64,000 bases of DNA, taken from positions 3,100,001-3,164,000 of the forward strand of contig NZ_AP024852.1 in the NCBI RefSeq assembly GCF_024346715.1. Direction: 5' to 3'. The DNA is from Photobacterium swingsii (GTDB lineage Bacteria; Pseudomonadota; Gammaproteobacteria; Enterobacterales; Vibrionaceae). The position numbers and the translations under genes were made by a program. Position 1 is the stretch's first letter; each line of letters opens with the position of its first letter. Positions 11,030-19,322 of this stretch are shown here, piece after piece. The notes beneath the pieces are model-generated. The model did not search any database, was not told the origin of the DNA, and was given only the letters and a program-made list of their open reading frames with translations.

Positions 11030-13000
11030 TTATGCTTGAGGTTTATCATCTTCATTCGTTTTATGTGCAGGCTCATCCGCAACGTCTGATGTGTTGTCAT
11101 CAGTTGTTGCTTCTGGCTGTGCTTCCGCTTTTGGTGCGTCATCTGATGCTTTTAATGTATCGTCAGTATCACCCCAGCCCTTAGGTGCTCGGATAACGGC
11201 TTTACGATCCATCAAGTCATCAATTTGGCCCGCATCAATCGTCTCATACTTCATCAACGCATCTTTCATTGCATGCATGATATCCATATTTTGCGATAGA
11301 ATTTCACGAGCGCGCTCGTAGTTACGGTCAATGACAGCACGAACTTCGCTGTCGATAGCACGCGCAGTATCATCTGACATATGCTTAGTCTGCGTTACAG
11401 AACGACCAAGGAATACTTCACCTTCATCTTCTGCATACAGAATAGGACCCATTTTGTCAGAGAAGCCCCACTGAGTAACCATCTTGCGTGCAATATCAGT
11501 TGCGCGTTCAATATCGTTAGAAGCGCCAGTTGATACTTTATCTGCACCGTAGATCAACTCTTCAGCAAGACGACCGCCGTATAGGCTTGAAAGCATTGAC
11601 TCAAGGAACTCACGCGAGTGGCTCACACGATCTTGCTCAGGCAAGTACATGGTCACACCCAACGCACGTCCACGTGGGATAATCGATACTTTGTACACTG
11701 GATCGTGATCCGGTACTAAACGACCAATAATCGCGTGACCTGCTTCGTGGTATGCCGTTGATTCTTTCTGCTCTTCAGACATCACCATAGATTTACGCTC
11801 TGCGCCCATCATGATTTTGTCTTTCGCCAGCTCAAACTCAACCATAGACACCACACGCTTGTTACCGCGCGCAGCAAATAGTGCGGCTTCGTTAACAAGG
11901 TTTGCTAGGTCTGCACCAGAGAAACCAGGTGTACCACGCGCAATTAGCGCAGGCTCAACATCATTCTCTAGCGGAACTTTACGCATGTGAACTTTAAGGA
12001 TCTGCTCACGACCACGTACGTCTGGTAAACCAACCACAACCTGACGGTCGAAACGACCAGGACGAAGTAGCGCTGGGTCAAGAACGTCAGGACGGTTTGT
12101 TGCAGCGATAACGATGATACCTTCGTTACCTTCGAAACCATCCATCTCAACTAGCATTTGGTTTAGGGTTTGTTCACGTTCATCGTGACCACCACCTACA
12201 CCCGCGCCACGTTGGCGACCCACGGCATCGATTTCATCGATGAAGATAATACAAGGTGCAGCTTTCTTCGCTTGTTCAAACATATCGCGAACACGGGATG
12301 CACCCACACCAACGAACATTTCAACAAAATCTGAACCAGAAATAGTAAAGAAAGGTACTTTCGCTTCACCCGCGATGGCTTTCGCCAATAGCGTTTTACC
12401 TGTACCAGGAGGACCAACCATCAAAACACCCGTTGGAATCTTACCGCCCAATTTCTGGAAACGGCTAGGATCACGTAGGTAATCCACCAACTCTTTCACG
12501 TCTTCTTTCGCTTCGTCACAACCTGCAACGTCAGCAAACGTGGTTTTGATTTGGTCTTCACTCATCATGCGTGCTTTTGATTTACCGAACGACATGGCAC
12601 CTTTGCCACCACCGCCCTGCATCTGACGCATAAAGAATATCCAAACACCAATAAGTAGAAGCATAGGGAACCATGAGATGAAGATTGAAGCCAGTAGGCT
12701 TGGCTCTTCAGGTGGTGTACCCATTACTTTTACATTTGCGTTAATAAGGTCGTCTAACAGCTTCTGATCTTGATAAACAGGCAGGTACGTTAGGTATCGG
12801 GTGTTATCACGTTTGAAAACAGTGATTTCACGATCATTGAATCGCACTTCCCTAATCTGATCCTGACCGATTTCACGGACAAAGGTTGTATAGTCGACTT
12901 GACGGCCTGCATTATCCCCTGGACCGAAGCTCTGAAAAACAGACATCAGTACAACTGCGATAACTAGCCACAAGATCAAGTTTTTTGCCATGTCACTCAA
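11030..13000 (-). CDS. ftsH: ATP-dependent zinc metalloprotease FtsH
   Basis: Hexameric inner-membrane AAA+ protease that degrades LpxC, sigma-32 and misassembled membrane proteins. There are 656 residues if TTG at 13000 is used; ATG at 12991 ([10 protein letters not shown]) is an alternative that removes three residues. It has two membrane segments (near residues 7-24 and 100-122), Walker A GPPGTGKT, Walker [12 protein letters not shown], the second region of homology and the zinc motif HEAGH. The tail is rich in D, E, T and A. It normally follows rlmE in an operon; here rlmE is broken, so ftsH is left behind a long untranslated leader. Confidence 0.98.
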   Translation of the reverse strand: MSDMAKNLILWLVIAVVLMSVFQSFGPGDNAGRQVDYTTFVREIGQDQIREVRFNDREITVFKRDNTRYLTYLPVYQDQKLLDDLINANVKVMGTPPEEPSLLASIFISWFPMLLLIGVWIFFMRQMQGGGGKGAMSFGKSKARMMSEDQIKTTFADVAGCDEAKEDVKELVDYLRDPSRFQKLGGKIPTGVLMVGPPGTGKTLLAKAIAGEAKVPFFTISGSDFVEMFVGVGASRVRDMFEQAKKAAPCIIFIDEIDAVGRQRGAGVGGGHDEREQTLNQMLVEMDGFEGNEGIIVIAATNRPDVLDPALLRPGRFDRQVVVGLPDVRGREQILKVHMRKVPLENDVEPALIARGTPGFSGADLANLVNEAALFAARGNKRVVSMVEFELAKDKIMMGAERKSMVMSEEQKESTAYHEAGHAIIGRLVPDHDPVYKVSIIPRGRALGVTMYLPEQDRVSHSREFLESMLSSLYGGRLAEELIYGADKVSTGASNDIERATDIARKMVTQWGFSDKMGPILYAEDEGEVFLGRSVTQTKHMSDDTARAIDSEVRAVIDRNYERAREILSQNMDIMHAMKDALMKYETIDAGQIDDLMDRKAVIRAPKGWGDTDDTLKASDDAPKAEAQPEATTDDNTSDVADEPAHKTNEDDKPQA

Positions 13001-13040
13001 GGTGTTAACCTCGCGATAACTAATAGATGAATGTAGACTA

Positions 13041-13671
13041 CTACAGTTTGTAACCTGTAGCTACTATGTAGACTTCATGCGAGCGATCTCGCGATGAGTC
13101 AGGTTTCCGAATTTTGACCGCTTTGAACATGCTACGAACTTCAGCTAAATATTGGTCCAAGCCTTCACCTTGGAAAACTTTTACCGCAAACTGTCATTCG
13201 GCGCAAGTATCTGTCGACACATATCTAATGCTAGCTCAACAAGATACATAGCTCTAGGCTGATCGAATGCTAAGTTGCCACTCATGTTGAGTGCCATATC
13301 AGACATCACTCCATCAACCATATCAGGTTGAATAAGTTCTAACAGTGCATTAAGTACCGATTCTTCGCGAAAACACCTAGATAAGAAGCTCACATCAGGC
13401 ATTGAATTCATTGGCAAGGTATCCAAGCAATCACTTACTCACTACCGCCAACAATTTCAGCTGCATACTGTGACCAACCACCTAGTTCTGCGCTAAGTTC
13501 GACAACTATCATGCCTTGTCTGTCTCAGCAGTTTATCTTTGTTTTGAATATTTCTATTTTGAAGGTTACACGGGAGCGATAGCCTTTCTTTTGTACTTCT
13601 TGAGCATCTCTACCATCAAAATGCTCTTTCAGCCAACGTCTGGAGCTATCAGGTTATTTTTTTCTACTCAT
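13041..13671 (-). pseudogene. rlmE: Decayed 23S rRNA 2'-O-methyltransferase gene rlmE (ftsJ/rrmJ)
   Basis: RlmE methylates U2552 of 23S rRNA. Fragments of the whole protein occur in order but in shifting frames. MSRKK from ATG 13671 meets an immediate stop. SSRRWLKEHFD and QKKGYRSR lie in another frame. IQNKDKLL and VVELSAELGGWSQYA then end at an in-frame [23 protein letters not shown] to [10 protein letters not shown] reads 13426-13181 and stops. [20 protein letters not shown] continues in a third frame to the natural end, VATGYKL (stop at 13041). I count at least four frameshifts and one further stop. The SAM motif DLGAAPGGW is degraded to ELSAELGGW. The gene keeps its place between yhbY and ftsH. 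A working copy elsewhere in the genome would explain the decay. Confidence 0.93.
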
Positions 13672-13810
13672 GATTTACCTAACGAGTTTGGGTACTTATT
13701 AAGTATACATTGCGATTTAACCACGATGCATACTAAACAAATTAGTCTTCTCGACTAGATGGCGTTAGAATACCTCGTTTTCAACCCTAGTAATAAAAAA
13801 TAGAGTCGTC

Positions 13811-14107
13811 ATGAATCTAAGCACCAAACAAAAGCAGTTCCTAAAAGGCCTTGCTCACAACCTAAAACCAGTTGTACTTATGGGTGCAAACGGCTTAACA
13901 GAAGCCGTACTGGCAGAGATCGAGCTTGCGCTTGACCATCACGAATTAATTAAAGTGAAGGTTGCAACTGAAGATCGTGAAACTAAAGTATTGATCGTAG
14001 ATGCAATTGTTCGTGAAACTAAAGCTGAAAAAGTTCAAGTAATTGGTAAAACTCTTGTTCTTTACCGCCAAAGCGAAGCGCGCAAAATCGAGCTTCCACG
14101 CAAATAA
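13811..14107 (+). CDS. yhbY: YhbY family RNA-binding protein (CRM domain)
   Basis: Small CRM-domain protein associated with pre-50S subunits. The 98 residues match the family length (97 in E. coli). It shows LSTKQKQFLKGLAHNLKPVV, the RNA-binding loop MGANGLTEAV, ELIKVKVATEDRETK and VIGKTLVLYRQ. The start is ATG at 13811. It is transcribed divergently from the rlmE remnant and converges on greA. Confidence 0.96.
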   Translation: MNLSTKQKQFLKGLAHNLKPVVLMGANGLTEAVLAEIELALDHHELIKVKVATEDRETKVLIVDAIVRETKAEKVQVIGKTLVLYRQSEARKIELPRK

Positions 14108-14133
14108 AAAAGGCCGCCGATGCGGCCTTTTTT
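14106..14133 (+). terminator. Bidirectional terminator between yhbY and greA
   Basis: A symmetric hairpin, A6-GGCCGC-CGAT-GCGGCC-T6, lies directly after the yhbY stop. It can serve yhbY on the plus strand and, 72 nt after its stop, greA on the minus strand. Confidence 0.9.
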
Positions 14134-14204
14134 GTTTTTACAACAAAACGAAAAAGTTACATTCTCTAACACATTAATAGCACGCGCCATTTCAATGTTG
14201 GTGA

Positions 14205-14678
14205 TTAAATGTACTCAACTTTTTCGATTTCAAATTCTTTTTGACCACCCGGCGTAGAAATAACCACTTCATCGCCTTCTTCTTTACCAATCAAACCACG
14301 CGCAATTGGTGAGTTCACTGAGATACGACCCGCTTTAATATCGGCTTCGTCATCACCCACGATTTGGTAAGTCACTTCGTCGTCAGTTTCTACATCGATA
14401 AGGTGTACTGTTGTACCGAAAATCACTTTGCCTGTATTTGTCATCTTAGTGACATCAATAACCTGTGCAACAGACAGCTTATACTCGATATCACGGATTT
14501 GCGCTTCACAGATACCCTGCTCTTCACGTGCTGCGTGATATTCCGCATTTTCTTTTAGATCACCCAGCTCACGCGCTTCACCAATCGCTTGCGAAATAAT
14601 AGGGCGACGCTTCATTAACACATCCAGTTCTTCACGCAGCTTCTTTTCGCCACGAACTGTCATTGGTACTTTATCCAT
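14205..14678 (-). CDS. greA: Transcription elongation factor GreA
   Basis: Binds the RNA polymerase secondary channel and stimulates cleavage of backtracked RNA. The 157 residues match the family. The N-terminal coiled coil carries the acidic tip region [17 protein letters not shown]. The C-terminal globular domain ends with [20 protein letters not shown] and [16 protein letters not shown]. The start is ATG at 14678 with GAGGAAG upstream. The neighbours yhbY and the OmpU-type porin are in the same order as I recall from Vibrio. Confidence 0.97.
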   Translation of the reverse strand: MDKVPMTVRGEKKLREELDVLMKRRPIISQAIGEARELGDLKENAEYHAAREEQGICEAQIRDIEYKLSVAQVIDVTKMTNTGKVIFGTTVHLIDVETDDEVTYQIVGDDEADIKAGRISVNSPIARGLIGKEEGDEVVISTPGGQKEFEIEKVEYI

Positions 14679-15170
14679 TTCAACTTCCTCATGTCTTCAT
14701 GCCACGCATTTCAGACAAATAAAAGCCACTCAGTAACGACCTGAGTGTCATTAATTCACAAAAGATTGTTGCTCATTTTAAACAAATATCATCGAGAGGT
14801 CACCTATTGCTGTGTCTTGATATCATTGTTCTTACTTTCAATAATCAAGCGCCACATATCTGATTAAACAACAAAATAATGCCGCAAAGGTCACATTTTG
14901 AACCACAAGAAAGCGAAAACAAACACAACAGAACACCTGCATTTTTCTAAAACATACTAAAACATACTTTTTAAGATGAACTTTTAATATCGACCCCAAC
15001 CTACTGTTTTAGATACATAAAACCTAGTAACACATCAAACCAAGATGCACCAAAAATGTTTTTTTTAGCTTTTTTTACTAACACTGACTCCCTATTACCA
15101 GTAAAAAGAACGCCATGCATTTACACATTGAAGTGCATCAAATAAAAAAATATTTTAAAAGGATTCAGCA
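14679..15170. promoter_or_regulatory. greA/porin intergenic region with ToxR-type direct repeat
   Basis: A 492-bp AT-rich region between divergent genes, with no credible ORF. At 14948-14967 the decamer TAAAACATAC occurs twice head to tail, which fits the described ToxR site TNAAA-N5-TNAAA exactly. ToxR activates ompU in Vibrio cholerae and ompL in Photobacterium profundum, so this is a plausible ToxR site about 205 bp upstream of the porin start. I did not find an unambiguous -35/-10 pair for the porin. Confidence 0.5.
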
Positions 15171-16154
15171 ATGAACAAGAACCTGATTGCTCTAGCAGTA
15201 GCAGCAGCGACTCTTTCTGGTGCAGTACAAGCGGCAGAAGTATACTCAGACGAAACTTCAAGCCTAGCAATTGGCGGTCGTATCGAAGCACGTGGTGCTC
15301 TAAAAGACGGTAACGTTACTGACAACACTCGTACACGTGTAAACATTGGCGCTAAATCAGACATTACTGATTCTGTATACGGTCTTGGTTTCTTCGAGCG
15401 TGAATTCCGCGCTGGTACTGAAGTTGCAGGTGTTAAGGTTTCTCCAAACGATGAAAACCGTAAACTTTACGCTGGTATCGGCTCTGACTACGGTCAAGTT
15501 GTATACGGTAAAATCGACGGTTCTCTAGGCATGATCACTGACTTTACAGATATCATGGCTTACCACGGTAACGCTGCTGGTTCTAAAATCAACGCTGCTG
15601 ACCGTGCTGACAACAGCCTTGCATACATCGGTTCTTTCGATAACCTAGTAGTTAAAGCTAACTACGTGTTTGACAATGGTTCAAACAAAGATGGTTACTC
15701 AGCTGGTGCAATGTACACACTAGACATGGGTCTTGGTTTCGGTGCGGGTTACGCACAACAAGATCAAGGTAAAGACATCACATCTGGTAAGGAAGTTGAT
15801 GAGAAGCAAAAGCAAGCTTTCGCAGCTATCTCTTACACATATGGTGATATCTACGTTGCTGGTCTTTACCAAGATGCACGTAACACTGTAGCTGAGAAAG
15901 CTCGTGGTTACGAACTAGCAGCTAAATACACTATGGACAAGCTAGTATTCTCAGGTACTTTCAACTACCTTGAAAACCGTGATGCTAACGTTTCAGAAAA
16001 AGCAGTTAAGAACGAGTACGCGGTTGACGCAACTTACTACTTCACTAACAACTTCCGTACTTACGCGTCTTACAAACTAGACCAAGCTAAGACTGATGTT
16101 GCTGGCGAGCGTAACAAAGATGAGTTCGTTCTTGGTGCACGTTACGACTTCTAA
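15171..16154 (+). CDS. OmpU/OmpL-type outer-membrane porin
   Basis: General diffusion porin of the outer membrane. The 327 residues begin with a clear signal peptide (MNKNLIALAVAAATLSGAVQA, cleaved before AEVYSDE) and end in GARYDF, with the C-terminal aromatic recognised by the Bam complex. Alternating hydrophobic beta-strand patterns run throughout. AAGGA lies upstream of the ATG. The position between greA and dacB is that of ompU in V. cholerae; in Photobacterium the equivalent is probably OmpL. Expression is likely high and ToxR-dependent, given the upstream repeat. Confidence 0.93.
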   Translation: MNKNLIALAVAAATLSGAVQAAEVYSDETSSLAIGGRIEARGALKDGNVTDNTRTRVNIGAKSDITDSVYGLGFFEREFRAGTEVAGVKVSPNDENRKLYAGIGSDYGQVVYGKIDGSLGMITDFTDIMAYHGNAAGSKINAADRADNSLAYIGSFDNLVVKANYVFDNGSNKDGYSAGAMYTLDMGLGFGAGYAQQDQGKDITSGKEVDEKQKQAFAAISYTYGDIYVAGLYQDARNTVAEKARGYELAAKYTMDKLVFSGTFNYLENRDANVSEKAVKNEYAVDATYYFTNNFRTYASYKLDQAKTDVAGERNKDEFVLGARYDF

Positions 16155-16186
16155 TCCCGTTTGGATTAAAAGCGCAATATGCTGAT

Positions 16187-16214
16187 AAACGCAGACTTCG
16201 GTCTGCGTTTTTTT
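16187..16214 (+). terminator. Porin terminator
   Basis: A 10-bp perfect stem AAACGCAGAC / GTCTGCGTTT (16187-16196 with 16201-16210) has a UUCG tetraloop and runs into a T-tract. This is a strong terminator, consistent with a highly expressed porin. Confidence 0.93.
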
Positions 16215-16258
16215 GTTTTACTCATCTTTACTCTGACATTCATGCAAATAATTCAGCT

Positions 16259-17803
16259 ATGATGCTATCAATGCTTTCATATCAAGCCAGTATCATGACT
16301 CACTCTTTACGTTCTAAAACAAATGCCTTATTGCTGCTTTCTACGGCTTTACTCTCTCATCACGTAATAGCAAGTTCATCCGCATCACTCGATGCAGACA
16401 TAACAAAGTCTCTCTCATTACTGCCTGCTGGTAACAGCAGTAGCATTATCATCGCTCAAGGTAGCCAATCACAGCAAAGCGCGCCAACCATCCTATGGCA
16501 ACAAAGCCCTCAGCAACTCGCCTCACCAGCCAGTACCCAAAAACTATTAACTGCCTTAGCCGCTAAGCTATATCTTCCGTCGAGCTTTACCTTTAATACT
16601 GATATCGAGCTTATTTCAAATACAGCAAAGCAAGACCTAGTTCTTCGCTTTAGCGGTGATCCTTTGTTTAGCCGGAGCGACCTCACAGCTTTACTCAAAA
16701 AAGTAAAACAACAAGGCATATCAAAACTTGATGGAGATATTTACCTGAGTGGTGGCGTGTTTAATGGCTATGAGCGTGCGGTAGGCTGGCCGTGGGATAT
16801 TTTAGGCGTTTGCTATAGCGCACCATCAAGTAGCATCAGCCTTGAGCATAACTGTGTACAAGGCGCGATTTACAGTAACAAAGCGGTAGGTGCTACAACA
16901 CGTGTTAACGTGCCAGCCCACCAGCCAATTACCGTAACAACCCATGCCACGATAGTCAGTAAATCTCAGCAAAAATCACGCTTCTGCGATTTAGAGCTGC
17001 ATGCTCAACCAGATAACAGCTACCAATTAAATGGCTGTTTATTACAGCGCGATAACCCCCTGCCACTCAATTTTGCGGTCCAAGATACTGCCGCATTCAC
17101 CCAGCAGGTGCTGTTAGCTGAACTAAAGCGTGTGGGCATTCGGTTTACGGGCGAAATCAAACGCAATGACGACCGTCAAGGTCGACGGATTGCTCGCCAT
17201 CAATCTGCAGCTCTACCCGAACTTTTAGCCATCATGCTAAAAGATTCCGACAATCTTATCGCTGATAATTTGGCCAAAACCTTAGGGCACTACTACTTTA
17301 AGCAGCCTGGTAATTTTGCCAGCGGCACTGCTGCTATTAAGGCTATTCTAAAAGAGGAAGCAGGGATAGATCTCAACAATGCCGTATTAGTGGATGGATC
17401 AGGCTTATCGCGCAATAACCGTTTAACCGCAGAGCAGCTCCTGCATGTTATGGATTACTTAATTAGCCATGACTCGAAACTTGGCCTTCTATCTACCCTG
17501 CCCGTAGCCAACCAAAGTGGCACGCTGCGCTACCGCCCAAGCTTACGTAAACCGCCACTGGCTGGTAACTTAACGGCAAAGAGTGGCTCCTTATATGGTG
17601 CTTACAACCTTGCAGGCGTACTTAAAACACAATCGGGGCAATCACTCATCGTGATCCAACTGATCAATAACTACCACCCGATTAAACCAGTAGACGATAA
17701 GCCGATTACCCCTGCTATTACGCAGTTCGAAAAAGTCTTCTATGAAACCCTGTATCGTGCAGACATCAACACACTTGCTGTAAAACCACAGAACACACAG
17801 TAA
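16259..17803 (+). CDS. dacB: D-alanyl-D-alanine carboxypeptidase/endopeptidase (PBP4 type)
   Basis: Periplasmic low-molecular-weight penicillin-binding protein that cleaves peptidoglycan cross-links. The SxxK active site is STQK (92-95 in the longest frame), SxN is the SDN of LKDSDNLIADN, and KTG is present as KSG in AKSGSLYG. The large insertion between the first two motifs is typical of PBP4. The start is uncertain: 16259 gives 514 residues, but ATG at 16295 (MTHSLRSKTNALLLL) begins a better signal peptide; neither has a strong ribosome-binding site. Confidence 0.92.
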   Translation: MMLSMLSYQASIMTHSLRSKTNALLLLSTALLSHHVIASSSASLDADITKSLSLLPAGNSSSIIIAQGSQSQQSAPTILWQQSPQQLASPASTQKLLTALAAKLYLPSSFTFNTDIELISNTAKQDLVLRFSGDPLFSRSDLTALLKKVKQQGISKLDGDIYLSGGVFNGYERAVGWPWDILGVCYSAPSSSISLEHNCVQGAIYSNKAVGATTRVNVPAHQPITVTTHATIVSKSQQKSRFCDLELHAQPDNSYQLNGCLLQRDNPLPLNFAVQDTAAFTQQVLLAELKRVGIRFTGEIKRNDDRQGRRIARHQSAALPELLAIMLKDSDNLIADNLAKTLGHYYFKQPGNFASGTAAIKAILKEEAGIDLNNAVLVDGSGLSRNNRLTAEQLLHVMDYLISHDSKLGLLSTLPVANQSGTLRYRPSLRKPPLAGNLTAKSGSLYGAYNLAGVLKTQSGQSLIVIQLINNYHPIKPVDDKPITPAITQFEKVFYETLYRADINTLAVKPQNTQ

Positions 17804-17805
17804 AG

Positions 17806-17836
17806 AAAAAGCCCCAGAACATCTCGCTCTGGGGCT
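17806..17836 (-). terminator. Terminator for mgtE-like gene
   Basis: A 9-bp stem AGCCCCAGA / TCTGGGGCT (17810-17818 with 17828-17836) is followed on the minus strand by TTTTTCTTT. It lies between the convergent dacB and mgtE-like genes and is best oriented for the latter. Confidence 0.85.
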
Positions 17837-17885
17837 AATAGACGAGCAGTGGGCTCGATACGATCTGATGATAAAAGCGAAAACG

Positions 17886-18734
17886 CTACGCGAGTCCAAG
17901 CATCCAATTCACTGTCGTGAAGTAAATCATCATACCGGTAATATCAACGACAGAAGCAAGCACAGGGCTCACCAGTACAGCGGGATCCAGTCGGCATGCA
18001 CGAGCAACCATAGGTAATACACCACCAATACTGGTCGATAATACAACCTGAATTGATATGGCCATGCCTATCGCCACAGCGATATCTTCCAACTGAATAC
18101 CAAAGGGTAAACTGGATGCATCGCTGAACAGCATGACTCGCGCAATAATGACGCCAGCCAAGACGCCTGCGATAACCAGCGCAACTCGGAACTCTTTCCA
18201 CAGTACCGCTAGCCAATCCTTGCAGCGTATCTCTTCCATCGCCAAGGCTCGCACCACCAGCGTTGCCGCTTGTGACCCCGTATTACCACCCGCAGCCGCA
18301 ATAACAGGCATGTAGATAGCTAATAACACTAACTGGCTTAGCGTGTCTTCATAGTGCGATATAATAAGGCCCGATACTATCCCTAACAGCGCCAAGCCAA
18401 CAATCCAGCCAATACGCTCACGTACATGTGACATGACACTGTTTTGCAGGTAATGCCCTGCAGGTTCAGCCTCTGAGCAGATTAAACCAAGACCATTGGC
18501 CAAATGACGCATACGCTTCTCTTCGTTCATCTCATCAAGACGATCGAGTAAACACTGCACGTGCCTTAAAGGACACTCGTGCAATACAGCAATGGCTTCT
18601 GAAATTGGCATTACGACCAATAACCTTGCTTGCTCTTGCGCGTTATATTTCAAAAATGCATTTTTTGCTGCTAACACATCATTATGTGCTAGTTGTTCGT
18701 TTGCAGTTTGTACTGCACAGTTCATTACCGCCAT
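17886..18734 (-). CDS. CBS-less MgtE-type magnesium transporter
   Basis: Predicted Mg2+ channel/transporter of the inner membrane. I use ATG 18734 (MAVMNCAV), with GGGAG 7 nt upstream, giving 282 residues; the open frame reaches a TTG at 18755. A helical N-terminal part (about residues 1-95) resembles the end of the MgtE N domain. The membrane domain follows directly, with YMPVIAAAGGNTGSQAATL (pore signature near 142-160) and PAVLVSPVLASVVDITGMM. The two CBS regulatory domains of classical MgtE (about 450 residues) are absent. It is alone between two terminators and has a long structured leader that encodes a small peptide. Confidence 0.88.
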   Translation of the reverse strand: MAVMNCAVQTANEQLAHNDVLAAKNAFLKYNAQEQARLLVVMPISEAIAVLHECPLRHVQCLLDRLDEMNEEKRMRHLANGLGLICSEAEPAGHYLQNSVMSHVRERIGWIVGLALLGIVSGLIISHYEDTLSQLVLLAIYMPVIAAAGGNTGSQAATLVVRALAMEEIRCKDWLAVLWKEFRVALVIAGVLAGVIIARVMLFSDASSLPFGIQLEDIAVAIGMAISIQVVLSTSIGGVLPMVARACRLDPAVLVSPVLASVVDITGMMIYFTTVNWMLGLA

Positions 18735-19150
18735 AGCGAATCTCCCGATTGGCAAGGACCAAGCAGCTAGTACTCACTAGTTACTTAGCTAACAGTAACG
18801 ACCACCAGAATTAACCTAAAAGCCAACACACCTCACAACCAAACAGCATTTATTATTACCCCAAATAGGCAAGAATAAATGTCGATAAGCGGTAAGCCGT
18901 TTTTCAACTAACTGACAATTCAACGTGAGATATAAGGAAGAAAATCGAGGAATAGAGTGATTAGCACGTATCAAGAAGTGATACTTGTAGACATATATTC
19001 CGAACCAGCGACGGGTTCGGACAATAGGAGACCGACACCGTTAGCGGGCTTGATTTTCCACCTTCATACTCGGGGGATGGTCGGTATCGTTCATTAAAAT
19101 CTCCAAAGATGCCGCATTAGCGCGACGCCGTAATTCTACGGCATTCACTC
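18735..19150 (-). promoter_or_regulatory. Structured 5' leader of mgtE-like gene (candidate Mg2+-responsive attenuator)
   Basis: The leader contains the small ORF 19041-19094 and several hairpins. These are GCCGTA/TACGGC (19127-19142) before the ORF, TCCGAACC/GGTTCGGA (18999-19021) after it, and GTATCA/TGATAC (18968-18984). GATACCGAC in the first codons of the ORF (19080-19088) can pair at 8 of 9 positions with GTCGGTCTC just after its stop (19028-19036). The same downstream GTCTCC could instead pair with the ORF's Shine-Dalgarno GGAGA. Translation of the peptide should therefore change the fold. No U-tract terminator is seen, so any attenuation would have to be Rho-dependent. It does not resemble the M-box riboswitch. 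Confidence 0.55.
19041..19094 (-). CDS. Candidate MgtL-like leader peptide, 17 residues
   Basis: The ORF reads MNDTDHPPSMKVENQAR and stops at TAA. GGAG lies 6 nt upstream of the ATG (TTTGGAGATTTTAATG), a well-placed ribosome-binding site. The N-terminal half is rich in Asp, Asn and Pro, including consecutive prolines. Salmonella mgtA is preceded by MgtL, also 17 codons with an Asp/Pro-rich beginning, whose translation responds to Mg2+ and proline. The equivalence here is by length, composition, position and leader folding; the sequences do not align residue by residue. Confidence 0.6.
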   Translation of the reverse strand: MNDTDHPPSMKVENQAR

Positions 19151-19260
19151 ATGCGTGCAAGGTATTTAAATCAAGAATTTGCCACAAAATATTTCTTCAG
19201 CTCCAGTTAACGCAGCAAGATCGAATAAAGCCGCTAGATACCGTATTTTCTATGCATCAT

Positions 19261-19284
19261 AAAAAAACCCGCCATAGTGGCGGG
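19261..19284 (-). terminator. Terminator after carB
   Basis: Stem CCCGCC-ACTAT-GGCGGG on the minus strand (19268-19284) is followed by seven T. It separates carAB from the mgtE-like leader. Confidence 0.9.
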
Positions 19285-19322
19285 CTTGTGATTTGTGCTT
19301 TTAGATTACAGCAGTAGCATAA

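Noticed and set aside
13516..13758. Plus-strand 80-codon ORF upstream of yhbY
   Set aside because: It lies antisense to the rlmE remnant, is hydrophobic only by frame effect, and lacks a ribosome-binding site.
18735..19150. M-box (ykoK) magnesium riboswitch in the mgtE leader
   Set aside because: The leader does not contain the conserved M-box segments as I remember them; the peptide-encoding leader explains the structure better.
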